Virus record (IMG/VR): IMGVR_UViG_3300032116_001235
Span: 1 to 24,954 of that record
DNA: 24,954 nucleotides
Direction: 5' to 3' (one strand)
Origin: a virus
This document shows, in pieces, positions 1 to 6,757 of the stretch. A program made the position numbers and the translations under genes. The notes beneath the pieces are model-generated. The model searched no databases. It saw nothing but the letters and a program-made list of their open reading frames with translations, and was not told where the DNA came from. Within the stretch, counting starts at the first letter, position 1. Each line of letters opens with the position of its first letter.

Positions 1-23
1 TAGACGAATTTGAAGCGGAATAA
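1..23 (+). CDS. C-terminal tail of an upstream gene (partial)
   Basis: The window opens inside a reading frame that can be read as D-E-F-E-A-E followed by a TAA stop at 21-23. The acidic end, and the terminator hairpin that overlaps the stop, suggest the end of a gene on the plus strand. Too little is present to say what it is. Confidence 0.4.
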
Positions 24-37
24 CAACCGCTTTTTTT
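14..37 (+). terminator. Intrinsic terminator after the upstream gene
   Basis: AGCGG (14-18) pairs with CCGCT (27-31) across an eight-base loop, and a run of seven T follows. The stem begins inside the last codons of the upstream gene. The next start codon is only about 19 bases beyond the T run. Confidence 0.7.
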
Positions 38-56
38 ATTTACCTAAACCTTTTTT

Positions 57-833
57 ATGCGTAAACGCCTATTCTTTGACATCGAAGTCAGTCCAAATAT
101 TGTTTTTAGTTGGCGTTCAGGCTACCGTTTGAACATCGACCCCGACAATATAATCCAAGAGCGTAAAATTATTTGCGTTTGTTGGAAGTGGGAAGGTAGT
201 GACGAAGTTCACTCATTAACATGGGACAAAAAGCAAGACGATAAGAAGCTATTAAAAGACTTCATTAAAGTAATGAATTCAGCGCACGAAATAATCGGTC
301 ACAACTCGGACAGGTTTGACGTTAAATGGCTGCGTACACGAGCTTTATTACAGGGTGTTGATATGTTACCCTATTACGTATCTATTGACACGCTTAAACA
401 CGCTAAAAACGGCTTTTATTTCAATTCTAATAAACTGGATTACCTAGCTAAATTATTTGGTGAAGGTCAAAAGAAGGATAACGGCGGTTTTTCAACATGG
501 AAAAAGATAGTTTTGGACAAAGATGCTGACGCTTTGGAGTTGATGGTTGAATATTGCAAACAAGACGTTGTTATTTTAGAAAAGGTATTTAATAAATTAC
601 AACCTTACGTTCAAAATACGACCCATTACGGGGTGTTATGGGGTGAAGAAAAATATAGTTGTCCAACATGCTCAGGTTACAATATAAATTTACATCACAA
701 ATACACGACCAAAATGGGAACTATACGTTATCAAATGTATTGCAAAGACGGTTGTCCTGAAAAGTTTACCATTTCACATAAATGCTACCAAGACTTATTG
801 ACACATAAAATAAAAGAAAAAAATATTTCGTAA
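57..833 (+). CDS. DEDDy-type 3'-5' exonuclease with C-terminal zinc ribbon
   Basis: This 258-residue protein has an RNase H-like exonuclease fold. Exo I is Asp8-x-Glu10 in the first strand, Exo II is the segment around His82-Asn83 to Asp88, and Exo III is Tyr166-x3-Asp170, the DEDDy signature of proofreading-type 3'-5' exonucleases. After about residue 195 there is a treble-clef or ribbon-like cysteine set (Cys202, Cys205, Cys229, Cys233) that probably binds zinc and nucleic acid. The length and single nuclease domain resemble the YprB/RNase_H_2 group in phages. It may trim 3' ends in replication or recombination. No polymerase domain is attached and none is visible in the window. It lies between two terminators, so it appears to be the only gene of its transcript in this window. 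The domain assignment is from motifs; the substrate is inferred. Confidence 0.75.
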   Translation: MRKRLFFDIEVSPNIVFSWRSGYRLNIDPDNIIQERKIICVCWKWEGSDEVHSLTWDKKQDDKKLLKDFIKVMNSAHEIIGHNSDRFDVKWLRTRALLQGVDMLPYYVSIDTLKHAKNGFYFNSNKLDYLAKLFGEGQKKDNGGFSTWKKIVLDKDADALELMVEYCKQDVVILEKVFNKLQPYVQNTTHYGVLWGEEKYSCPTCSGYNINLHHKYTTKMGTIRYQMYCKDGCPEKFTISHKCYQDLLTHKIKEKNIS

Positions 834-880
834 ATTAGCGATATTCTTGTTTTTTTCAATGATTAGGTTTGATGCGAAAG

Positions 881-907
881 GGGTGCTTTAATTAGCACCC
901 TTTTTTT
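881..907 (+). terminator. Strong intrinsic terminator
   Basis: GGGTGCT (881-887) and AGCACCC (894-900) form a perfect seven-pair stem with a six-base loop, followed directly by seven T. It closes the exonuclease transcript before the A+T-rich promoter region. Confidence 0.85.
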
Positions 908-1017
908 ATGCAAAAAATTTTCATTCGGAAAGCCTTTATTTTATTGGGTTTTAAAAAATAATCGAAAAAAAATTAAAAAAAAATTAACTAAAGTTATTTA
1001 CAATTAAAAAAGTTGTT

Positions 1018-1025
1018 TACATTTG
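1018..1025 (+). promoter_or_regulatory. Bacteroidetes-type -7 promoter box
   Basis: TACATTTG matches the TAnnTTTG consensus used by the primary sigma factor of Bacteroidetes. It sits in a very A+T-rich, gene-free stretch (908-1063) downstream of a strong terminator and ahead of a run of small early-type genes. The -33 element is weak: only a GTTA near 993 is roughly in range. The start of transcription would be near 1032, giving a leader of about 30 bases to the first small ORF. Confidence 0.6.
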
Positions 1026-1063
1026 TAAGGTCAATACGGCACAAAACAATAAAAACAAGAATT

Positions 1064-1138
1064 ATGAAAGACTTTTTAAAATTTGCTTTAGCAGTTTATT
1101 TATTAGGATTAATTATCGGAATTATTGAATCACTTTAA
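1064..1138 (+). CDS. 24-residue single-span membrane microprotein
   Basis: A short ORF starts with Met-Lys-Asp-Phe-Leu and continues with an almost entirely hydrophobic stretch (residues 5-21) rich in Leu, Ile, Ala and Gly, ending Glu-Ser-Leu-stop. This is what one transmembrane helix would look like. It is the first ORF after the promoter at 1018, and its A-rich leader (AAAAACAAGAATT) closely matches the leader of the next gene. The first five residues match those of the small membrane protein at 8408. Function unknown; it may also be a translated leader. Confidence 0.45.
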   Translation: MKDFLKFALAVYLLGLIIGIIESL

Positions 1139-1149
1139 AAACAAGAACA

Positions 1150-1464
1150 ATGAAAAATTTAAATTTATACATCTATTTAGACCAAGAGTTTTGTGAGTTT
1201 ACGCTTAACGGCATCGACTACCGTGTTGACTTTCAACATCAAAATTTTACTTGCATTTACAACTCTCTTAAATTTTCCTATGTTAACGAGAATTTTGACA
1301 GCGTTGATATTTTAGTCACTGACTTAGAAAACCATGGCTTTGACTTAGATTTCAAAGAATGGGTTTGCGAAGAAATAAACGAATATTTAAGCGAGCATTT
1401 CGAAGAGTATTTTTCGGATGACGATTGGAAAGAAAAATATTACCAAAATAAATACGGATTTTAA
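1150..1464 (+). CDS. Small acidic protein of unknown function
   Basis: This 104-residue protein is rich in Asp, Glu, Phe and Tyr, with a particularly acidic C-terminal third (the Glu-Glu/Asp-Asp-Asp stretch at about 75-95). The N-terminal half looks beta-rich. There is no recognisable domain. It follows the microprotein by 11 bases and has the leader AAAAACAAGAACA directly before ATG. Small acidic early proteins of phages often mimic DNA or bind host proteins, but nothing here proves that. Confidence 0.7.
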   Translation: MKNLNLYIYLDQEFCEFTLNGIDYRVDFQHQNFTCIYNSLKFSYVNENFDSVDILVTDLENHGFDLDFKEWVCEEINEYLSEHFEEYFSDDDWKEKYYQNKYGF

Positions 1465-1474
1465 ACTTAAAACA

Positions 1475-1618
1475 ATGTACGTAGACTTAAACACAATAAT
1501 TGAATACTGGAAGGGTCAGAAACACGAAGGAGACAAAGGGGGAAACTTTAACCTAGACTTATATTTACAAATTTTAAAAGCAAAATCTAATGAAATACAA
1601 CAGGGGAAAAATAGCTAA
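1475..1618 (+). CDS. 47-residue hypothetical protein
   Basis: The frame is open further upstream (an ATG at 1418 lies inside the preceding gene), but the ATG at 1475, ten bases after the preceding stop and with an A-rich leader, is the more natural start. The product begins Met-Tyr-Val-Asp and is mostly helical with a Lys/Gly-rich middle. Its end overlaps the start of the next gene by 29 bases in another frame, as expected in a compact phage operon. No family is recognised. Confidence 0.55.
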   Translation: MYVDLNTIIEYWKGQKHEGDKGGNFNLDLYLQILKAKSNEIQQGKNS

Positions 1619-1991
1619 ATTAACTGAATGCACTAAGTTTGAAATGATTGATTTTTACAACGCTTGCCCGTTCGTGTTTGAGGGCGATTTAATCGACACC
1701 CGTAAAAGAGAAGTTGTATTATGGCGTTCGGTTGGTATGGTTTGGAAATGGTTGGGCGGTTCGTCACTTGCTGAAGCTGGAAAAGAATTTCATCGAAACC
1801 ACGCCGTAACGATTCACGCAATTAAAGCAGTTGTTAACGCTTACGAGGGTTATGGACACCCCGAAATCGTTCAAAACATTGAAAAGGTTAAATCGTGTTT
1901 TCCTTTAAATTACTACCCTGAAGACGATATTTGGGTAAATTACGCTAAAAATTTGGTTCGTTTAGACGGACTAATCGGAAAAATGTTATAA
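1590..1991 (+). CDS. Stand-alone DnaA domain IV-like DNA-binding protein
   Basis: This 133-residue protein contains, at about residues 38-84, a segment very like the helix-turn-helix domain IV of the initiator DnaA. It has an Arg-rich first helix with a hydrophobic second helix (VGMVWKWL), then SSLAEAGKEF, then NHAVTIHAIKAV. The last part corresponds to the DHTTVxHAxxKI signature with which DnaA reads DnaA boxes. The AAA+ ATPase of DnaA is absent. The remaining 50 residues match nothing I know. It lies just ahead of the ERF/exonuclease pair in the early operon. A role in origin recognition, or in sequestering host DnaA sites, is inferred. The main alternative is an unrelated HTH with chance similarity. 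Confidence 0.6.
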   Translation: MKYNRGKIAKLTECTKFEMIDFYNACPFVFEGDLIDTRKREVVLWRSVGMVWKWLGGSSLAEAGKEFHRNHAVTIHAIKAVVNAYEGYGHPEIVQNIEKVKSCFPLNYYPEDDIWVNYAKNLVRLDGLIGKML

Positions 1992-2016
1992 TTTTAAACA
2001 ATCAAATCTAATAAAA

Positions 2017-2550
2017 ATGAAAAAACAAGAACAAACAGTTGAGGTTGCGACCTTAACATTTTTGCAAAAGCTTCATAAAGCAAAGCAATCAATTAAGAAA
2101 GTGGCAAAAAATGCTAAAAATCCACACTTTAAAAACAATTATGCCGATATTAACGCATTAATTGACGAGGTTGAACCCGTTCTTTTGGAAAACAATCTTT
2201 TATTATTACAACCAATCGAGGATGGTTTTGTATTTAGTCGAATTATTGACATTGATTCGGGTGAAATTGCCGAAAGTTGCATGAAATTGCCCGAAATTCT
2301 AGACCCACAAAAAATCGGTTCGGCAGTTACGTATTTTAGACGTTACACTTTACAAAGTTTATTAAGCTTACAAGCTATCGACGACGATGCAAATCTTTCA
2401 ACAGAAGCTATTAAAACGCAAAAACCGACTATTTCAGACGAACGCTTTCAAAAGGCTTTAACTGCTATTGAAGACGGACTTGCCACAAAGACGGACTTGA
2501 ATAAATTTAGTTTAACCCAGTCACAAATCAATCAACTTAACCAACTATGA
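2017..2550 (+). CDS. erf: ERF-family single-strand annealing protein
   Basis: This 177-residue protein carries the ERF family core. It has FKNNYADINALID at about residues 38-50, followed by a helix ending in LLLLQPIEDG, and then the conserved DPQKIGSAVTYFRRYTLQSLL block at 96-116 leading to IDDDAN. These proteins form rings on single-stranded DNA and anneal complementary strands in phage recombination. The C-terminal 50 residues are a variable tail. It overlaps by four bases the gene for a YqaJ-type exonuclease, the expected partner, so the pair is a Red-like recombination module. Confidence 0.88.
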   Translation: MKKQEQTVEVATLTFLQKLHKAKQSIKKVAKNAKNPHFKNNYADINALIDEVEPVLLENNLLLLQPIEDGFVFSRIIDIDSGEIAESCMKLPEILDPQKIGSAVTYFRRYTLQSLLSLQAIDDDANLSTEAIKTQKPTISDERFQKALTAIEDGLATKTDLNKFSLTQSQINQLNQL

Positions 2551-3212
2551 AAATAAGATGCAGCGCAATCGGTAAAATAATGACTAACCCTCGGAGCAAA
2601 TCCGAGGTGTTAAGTCAAACAACGAAAAGCTACCTTCAGGAACTTGCACTTGAAGAAATGTATGGAATCAAAAAGGATTTTAGTTCACGCTATACTGATA
2701 AGGGAAACGAAGTTGAACAAACTTCAATTGAATTAACAGAACGTGTTCTTGAATTGGGTTTTGTAACAAAAAACGAAGACTATTTTGAAAACGATTACAT
2801 TAAAGGAACTCCCGACATTATAACGGACAAAATGGTAATCGATGTTAAATCGAGTTGGAATGCTTTGACGTTCCCGTGGTTTGAAGACGAACTCCCAAAC
2901 AAAGACTATTATTACCAAGTTCAGGGCTATTTGTGGCTAACTGGAAAACAATTCGGAATGGTTGCTTATTGTTTGGTTAATACACCCTCAAATATTGTTG
3001 ACGATGAAATACGACGAACCGCATGGTCAAAATACGAAATCGAACCTTCTGACGAAACTATTCGAGATGTTATGGCTGCTCATAATTTCGACCATATACA
3101 AGAAGACCGAAGAGTAAAGGCTTTTTTGTTTAATTACGATGAACACGTTATTGAGCAAATCAAAACACGAATTGACGAATGTCGAACTTATTATCAAAAA
3201 TTAATAAAATGA
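2547..3212 (+). CDS. YqaJ/lambda-exonuclease-like recombination nuclease
   Basis: This 221-residue protein belongs to the PD-(D/E)XK alkaline exonuclease group. It starts with the typical Ser-x-Ile-Gly-Lys-Ile-Met segment. Visible catalytic elements are Glu55 in GNEVE, Asp90 in GTPDI, and Asp99-Val-Lys101 in VIDVKSS. The YYYQVQGYLW helix (121-130) supplies the conserved Gln. Such enzymes digest the 5' strand of duplex ends and hand the 3' overhang to the annealing protein encoded immediately upstream. Its start codon overlaps the erf stop (ATGA), implying translational coupling. Confidence 0.87.
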   Translation: MKIRCSAIGKIMTNPRSKSEVLSQTTKSYLQELALEEMYGIKKDFSSRYTDKGNEVEQTSIELTERVLELGFVTKNEDYFENDYIKGTPDIITDKMVIDVKSSWNALTFPWFEDELPNKDYYYQVQGYLWLTGKQFGMVAYCLVNTPSNIVDDEIRRTAWSKYEIEPSDETIRDVMAAHNFDHIQEDRRVKAFLFNYDEHVIEQIKTRIDECRTYYQKLIK

Positions 3213-3421
3213 ATATAACACACGAAAACGAACCGATACAAAACGAAGATAGCGTTTTAATGGCTGTAATGGCTAAATACTGGGAGCGTTCCCGAGTAGG
3301 ACAAGCGAAATACGGAACTAATTTAGACCGTCTTGATGTTGAATTTAGCGAATGGCTTAACCACTTACAAGAGGAGTTAATGGATGCCACGCTTTATATT
3401 GAAAAACTTAAACGATATTAA
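3209..3421 (+). CDS. Small helical protein, possibly MazG-like
   Basis: I take the ATG at 3209, which overlaps the exonuclease stop (ATGA), rather than the in-frame ATG at 3179 inside that gene. The 70-residue product ends in an amphipathic helix reading EWLNHLQEELMDATLYIEKL, preceded by GQAKYGT. This resembles small phage proteins related to MazG or dATP/dGTP pyrophosphohydrolases, where a KYG element and an E-E-x2-D helix bind metal. It is much shorter than a full MazG, so enzymatic activity is unsure. Confidence 0.6.
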   Translation: MNITHENEPIQNEDSVLMAVMAKYWERSRVGQAKYGTNLDRLDVEFSEWLNHLQEELMDATLYIEKLKRY

Positions 3422-3422
3422 A

Positions 3423-3632
3423 ATGAAAATAACACTTGAATTTGAAAGCTTAGAAGATGCAAAACCGCATTTAAACGGACTGGACTATTTTTCAGCTTTA
3501 TGGGACTTTAGTCAATGGATGAGGTCGCAAATGAAACACGGAGAACTAACAGAGGCTAAATGGACGGTTTACGAAGAAATTAACGAACGATTCTTTAGTA
3601 TATTAGAAGAAAATAATGTAAATTTAAATTAA
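3423..3632 (+). CDS. 69-residue hypothetical phage protein
   Basis: The chosen start at 3423 follows the previous stop by one base; an in-frame ATG at 3384 lies inside the upstream gene. The protein is a mix of a short N-terminal strand (MKITLEFESLEDA) and a long helix containing DYFSALWDFSQWMRSQMK, with an acidic C-terminal end. Small proteins of this make-up recur beside single-strand annealing genes in phage early operons, but I cannot assign a function. Confidence 0.65.
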   Translation: MKITLEFESLEDAKPHLNGLDYFSALWDFSQWMRSQMKHGELTEAKWTVYEEINERFFSILEENNVNLN

Positions 3633-3637
3633 AAACT

Positions 3638-3847
3638 ATGAGTTACGATAATACGAATACGGGTGCAATATTTAAGAACGACAAAAAAGCGGACAACCAA
3701 CCCGATTATAAAGGTAAAATAAACGTTAAAGGCGAAGAAATCGAGATTGCTTTATGGGTAAAAGAGGGAAAAAATGGAAAATTCTTTAGTGCTAAACTAT
3801 CCGAACCTTTCAAGAAAGAAGAAAGCGTGTTCGACGTACCCTTCTGA
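3638..3847 (+). CDS. Small single-domain protein with SSB-like C-terminal tip
   Basis: This 69-residue protein has an N-terminal segment (YDNTNTGAIFKNDKK) and a beta-rich core (DYKGKINVKG...IEIALWVKEG...FFSAKL). Together these recall a widespread family of small phage and plasmid proteins of unknown function. The last residues are acidic and end FDVPF. Bacterial single-stranded DNA-binding proteins end in an acidic D-[DIL]-P-F tip that docks replication and repair enzymes. A small OB-like ssDNA-binding role is plausible, since no other SSB candidate is in the window, but it is inferred only from the tail and the core's beta pattern. Confidence 0.65.
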   Translation: MSYDNTNTGAIFKNDKKADNQPDYKGKINVKGEEIEIALWVKEGKNGKFFSAKLSEPFKKEESVFDVPF

Positions 3848-4022
3848 GCGTCCGTATAGGGTTTACACTTGGATTGAAAACAAAGTTGATTACTTTATTG
3901 TCCAAGCCTACTCTAAAGAAGACGCTGTTAAAAGGTTAGACCTGCACCCTAAATTAGTCTTTGAAGTGTGGACTATAGAGGAATGGCGAAAATATTGCGA
4001 TAGAAAAAAAACACTTCGATAA
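3774..4022 (+). CDS. 82-residue hypothetical protein overlapping the preceding gene
   Basis: The only ATG in this frame lies 74 bases inside the preceding gene, and no ATG, GTG or TTG is available after that gene's stop. Either the overlap is real or the start is cryptic. The part beyond the overlap (from about residue 26) looks like a genuine protein: strands around YRVYTWIENKVDYFIVQAYS, then a helix (KEDAVKRLDL) and VFEVWTIEEWRKY, ending in basic residues. No family recognised. Confidence 0.6.
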   Translation: MENSLVLNYPNLSRKKKACSTYPSERPYRVYTWIENKVDYFIVQAYSKEDAVKRLDLHPKLVFEVWTIEEWRKYCDRKKTLR

Positions 4023-4047
4023 ATTTTACTATTATTTAGTATAAGTT

Positions 4048-4134
4048 CCTTCCGACATTACGAACTTAAACAAATTATTTACCCTTTGTAATGAAGTAGA
4101 GGTCGGAGGCTACGGATTTGCGAAGGGTTTTTTT
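4048..4134 (+). ncRNA. Structured intergenic RNA with terminator, possible attenuator
   Basis: The 135-base gap 4023-4157 holds a dense set of pairings. ACCCTTTG (4081-4088) pairs with CGAAGGGT (4121-4128) followed by seven T, forming a terminator with an inner GTAG/CTAC hairpin (4096-4099 with 4110-4113). A competing set uses an upstream strand: CATTAC (4056-4061) with GTAATG (4088-4093), and CCGA (4052-4055) with TCGG (4103-4106). Both targets lie inside the terminator. This arrangement allows a switch between two folds, or a pseudoknot. It matches no riboswitch class I know. Confidence 0.45.
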
Positions 4135-4157
4135 ATGCACTAAAAATTATTATTATT

Positions 4158-4343
4158 ATGAAGTTTTCTCTAAAAGGCATTGACAAAGACGGTAGTGAAA
4201 TTGAGTTTTGTTATATTGATGATGATACGTATTTGATTGAAATAATAAATGGACACGGTTCTACTTATTACACAATGGATTTAGAAGATGCGAAAAGTTT
4301 AATTCACTTTTTAAAATTTACAAATAATGCAGGGTTGGATTAA
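4158..4343 (+). CDS. 61-residue hypothetical protein
   Basis: A small acidic, mainly beta protein (KGIDKDGSEIEFCYIDDDTYLIEI...) with a C-terminal helix (LEDAKSLIHFLKF). Its start is 23 bases after the T run of the structured terminator and follows an ATTATTATT leader. It overlaps the next gene by 17 bases. Its position suggests it is the first gene of the replication transcript. No family is recognised. Confidence 0.6.
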   Translation: MKFSLKGIDKDGSEIEFCYIDDDTYLIEIINGHGSTYYTMDLEDAKSLIHFLKFTNNAGLD

Positions 4344-4971
4344 ATTACATCGACAATTTATTAACTGGGAGTGGTTTAATAAAAGCGAAGCTGTTCACTT
4401 ATTTCTTTACCTACTTTTAAAAGCTAACCATAAAGACGGAAATTGGCAAGGAATAGAAATTAAAAAAGGTCAGTTTATAACTTCGTATGGTAAGATTTCA
4501 AGCGATACAAATATAAGTTTACAGACAATTAGAACACTGTTAAAAAAGTTTGAATTAACAAATGAAATTAACACGCAACCAACAAACAAATATACCATTA
4601 TAACTATCTGTAAATACGACACTTACCAAGATGAAGAAACACAAACTAACACACAACTAACAAACAATCAACAAACAACTAACAATCAATTAACAACAAA
4701 CAAGAATGATAATAATAAAAATAAGTTTGTAGTACCTACTTTTCAAGATATAAACAACTATTGTTTGGAACGTGGAACAACGGTTGATGCAAACAAATTT
4801 ATTGATTACTATACAAGTAACGGTTGGATGGTTGGTAAGAATAAAATGAAGGATTGGAAAGCGTGTGTAAGACGTTGGGAAAAAAGTTCTTTAGAACTTA
4901 ATAAACAAAAAAAGTCGAATGACCAGTTATTTTACGAGAATGTAATGAAACAAGTAAACGCTTACAAATGA
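4327..4971 (+). CDS. Winged-helix replication initiator (replisome organizer type)
   Basis: This 214-residue protein begins GWIKLHRQFINWEWF, the opening of many phage winged-helix replication initiators, and continues through a wHTH (about 1-100) that includes ISLQTIRTLLKKFE as the likely recognition helix. A Thr/Asn/Gln-rich linker (about 105-135) follows, with repeated TNxQxTTN units. The C-terminal part carries a DnaD-like ending with NGWMVGKNKMKDWKACVRRWEK. Such proteins bind the phage origin and recruit the helicase; the helicase-like ATPase is the next gene and overlaps by four bases. The repetitive linker codons may mark an origin, since O-type initiators often carry the origin in the gene, but clear iterons are not visible. 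Confidence 0.75.
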   Translation: MQGWIKLHRQFINWEWFNKSEAVHLFLYLLLKANHKDGNWQGIEIKKGQFITSYGKISSDTNISLQTIRTLLKKFELTNEINTQPTNKYTIITICKYDTYQDEETQTNTQLTNNQQTTNNQLTTNKNDNNKNKFVVPTFQDINNYCLERGTTVDANKFIDYYTSNGWMVGKNKMKDWKACVRRWEKSSLELNKQKKSNDQLFYENVMKQVNAYK

Positions 4972-5861
4972 TTTTAAACGACGGACATAGCACAAACTAC
5001 CTACTCGATTACAAAGACGGTAAAATTTCGATGGGTTTAGGTATAGGATGCGTTTTAGACGATTACATTCGATTTAAGCGAAAACAACTAAACATAGTTC
5101 TTGGACACGACAACGTGGGTAAATCTTATTTTATGCTGTGGTACTTTCTTTGTTTGGCTGTTAAACATAATTTAAAGTTTGTGTTGTGGATGGGTGAGAA
5201 CTCAAGTGGTCAAGTGATGCGTGACTTAATTCAAATGTATTCAGGCAATAAGTTTAGTGACCTATCAAAAGACGAAATCCTAACTTATAACAAGACTATT
5301 GAACAATGGTTTAAGTTTGTAAGTAACGAACAAATGTACACACCTCAAGAGATGTTAAAGTTAATTGAAACTCAAGAATGTGATGTTGCTTTTATAGACC
5401 CGTTCACTGGATTAAACAGAGGTATGCAACACAGCGATAACTACGAGTTCTTAAACACTACTCGAGATTTTTGTAACCGCACTGGAAAGACTTTATATAT
5501 TTCAACGCACCCAACAAGCGAAAGCGGAAGGACTTCGATGCTTTACCCTCAAGACCACGTATGGAACGGACACTTAAAACCACCATTGAAAGCGCATATT
5601 GAAGGCGGTAAGCCGTTTTTAAATCGTTGTGACGATATGCTTGTAATCCACAGACTTGTAAAACACGAATCAATGAAATACTTTACAATGATTGATATCG
5701 AAAAAATTAAAGACCGTGACACTGGGGGACAACAAACCGAATTAAACCAACCGCTTTTATTTGATTATAATTTCGGTAAAGGTTTTACGATAGGTGGCGT
5801 TAACCCGTTGCAACAAAAACACGAAATAAAAAGAAATACTAATTTTGATTTACCCTTTTAA
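4968..5861 (+). CDS. P-loop ATPase of the DnaB/RepA-like helicase superfamily
   Basis: This 297-residue RecA-fold ATPase has a variant Walker A (GHDNVGKS, 46-53) and Walker B (VAFID, 140-144). It has a sensor-like STHP motif (179-182) and a KIKDRDTGG loop near residue 250, similar to the DNA-binding or arginine-finger region of replicative DnaB-family helicases. It lacks the DnaB N-terminal domain and any primase domain. It directly follows the winged-helix initiator and most likely is the helicase loaded by it. The C-terminus ends FDLPF, resembling the SSB tip. A recombinase-type ATPase is the alternative. Confidence 0.75.
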   Translation: MILNDGHSTNYLLDYKDGKISMGLGIGCVLDDYIRFKRKQLNIVLGHDNVGKSYFMLWYFLCLAVKHNLKFVLWMGENSSGQVMRDLIQMYSGNKFSDLSKDEILTYNKTIEQWFKFVSNEQMYTPQEMLKLIETQECDVAFIDPFTGLNRGMQHSDNYEFLNTTRDFCNRTGKTLYISTHPTSESGRTSMLYPQDHVWNGHLKPPLKAHIEGGKPFLNRCDDMLVIHRLVKHESMKYFTMIDIEKIKDRDTGGQQTELNQPLLFDYNFGKGFTIGGVNPLQQKHEIKRNTNFDLPF

Positions 5862-5862
5862 T

Positions 5863-6120
5863 ATGGATAAAGAAATATCAATACAACTTGCTTACATAAA
5901 CCTTAACTCACTTTGGAATAAATTCGAGTTTCGAAAGCGCCTCGAACCAAAACGAGCGGAAGGTATCGCACAACAACAAGACGAACTCGAACAGATAAAG
6001 TCCGTTTTAAACACCATAGTAAAGGAAAATAGGGCGTTAAGTAACAAGTTAATGTCAATACAAATAGAATTGCTTGAAACACAGAAAAAATTAACCGATT
6101 ATAAAGAGACTTATGACTAA
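5863..6120 (+). CDS. Coiled-coil protein, 85 residues
   Basis: The start at 5863, one base after the ATPase stop, is preferred over an in-frame ATG at 5845 within the ATPase gene. From about residue 35 onward the sequence is a heptad-like helix rich in Gln, Glu, Leu and Lys (QDELEQIKSVLNTIVKEN and on to the end), expected to form a coiled coil. It overlaps the methyltransferase gene by eight bases. The function is unknown; an accessory to the helicase or methyltransferase is possible from position only. Confidence 0.6.
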   Translation: MDKEISIQLAYINLNSLWNKFEFRKRLEPKRAEGIAQQQDELEQIKSVLNTIVKENRALSNKLMSIQIELLETQKKLTDYKETYD

Positions 6121-6757
6121 AATAACAGATAAAATAGAAATAACCAACGAAGACAATATGCAATTAATGTGTCGTTACCCAGATAACTACTTTGATTTGG
6201 CTATTGTAGACCCTCCGTATGGTATTAATATGGGTATGGGTCACAAAGGAAGCGAAAAAAGAGGTGATAAAAATAAATATAAAACATTTGCTGGAGGTGA
6301 TAATTCAATACCAACAAAAGAATACTTTAATGAATTATTTAGAGTTTCAAAAAATCAAATTATTTGGGGTGCAAATTATATGACTGAATTTTTAGAACCA
6401 AAAGCAAGTTGGATAATTTGGGATAAAAAACAACCTGAAGATTTTAGTATGGCAATGGCTGAATTAGCTTGGAGTTCTTTTGGAAGTCCTATGAAAATTT
6501 ATCAAAAACGTGTAGTTAATGCAGATGATGTTCGTGTACACCCAACTCAAAAACCCGTAGCGCTTTACAAATGGCTTTTAGACAAATACGCAAAGCAAGG
6601 AGACAAAATTCTTGATACGCATTTAGGAAGTGGAAGTATTGCAATAGCTTGTCACGATTACAACTTTGAATTGACAGCCTGTGAACTTGATACGGAGTAT
6701 TACGAAAAAGCAATTCAGCGAATAAAGAACCACGTCGCACAACAAAAATTATTCTAA
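6113..6757 (+). CDS. DNA adenine-N6 (or cytosine-N4) methyltransferase
   Basis: This 214-residue enzyme has the catalytic motif DPPY at 33-36, an HPTQKP motif X at 143-148, and the AdoMet-binding motif I (LDTHLGSGS, 167-175) near the C-terminal end, followed by ACELD (189-193). The order catalytic motif, then AdoMet motif, marks the beta class of amino-methyltransferases. DPPY favours N6-adenine. No restriction gene is adjacent, so it is an orphan enzyme that may protect the phage genome from host restriction or affect replication timing. The recognition site cannot be read from the sequence. Confidence 0.85.
   Translation: MTKITDKIEITNEDNMQLMCRYPDNYFDLAIVDPPYGINMGMGHKGSEKRGDKNKYKTFAGGDNSIPTKEYFNELFRVSKNQIIWGANYMTEFLEPKASWIIWDKKQPEDFSMAMAELAWSSFGSPMKIYQKRVVNADDVRVHPTQKPVALYKWLLDKYAKQGDKILDTHLGSGSIAIACHDYNFELTACELDTEYYEKAIQRIKNHVAQQKLF

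Noticed and set aside
4610-4720. Repeated ACAAACAAC-type words in the initiator gene as origin iterons
   Set aside because: They encode a low-complexity Thr/Asn/Gln linker and vary in length and spacing, so simple codon repetition explains them.
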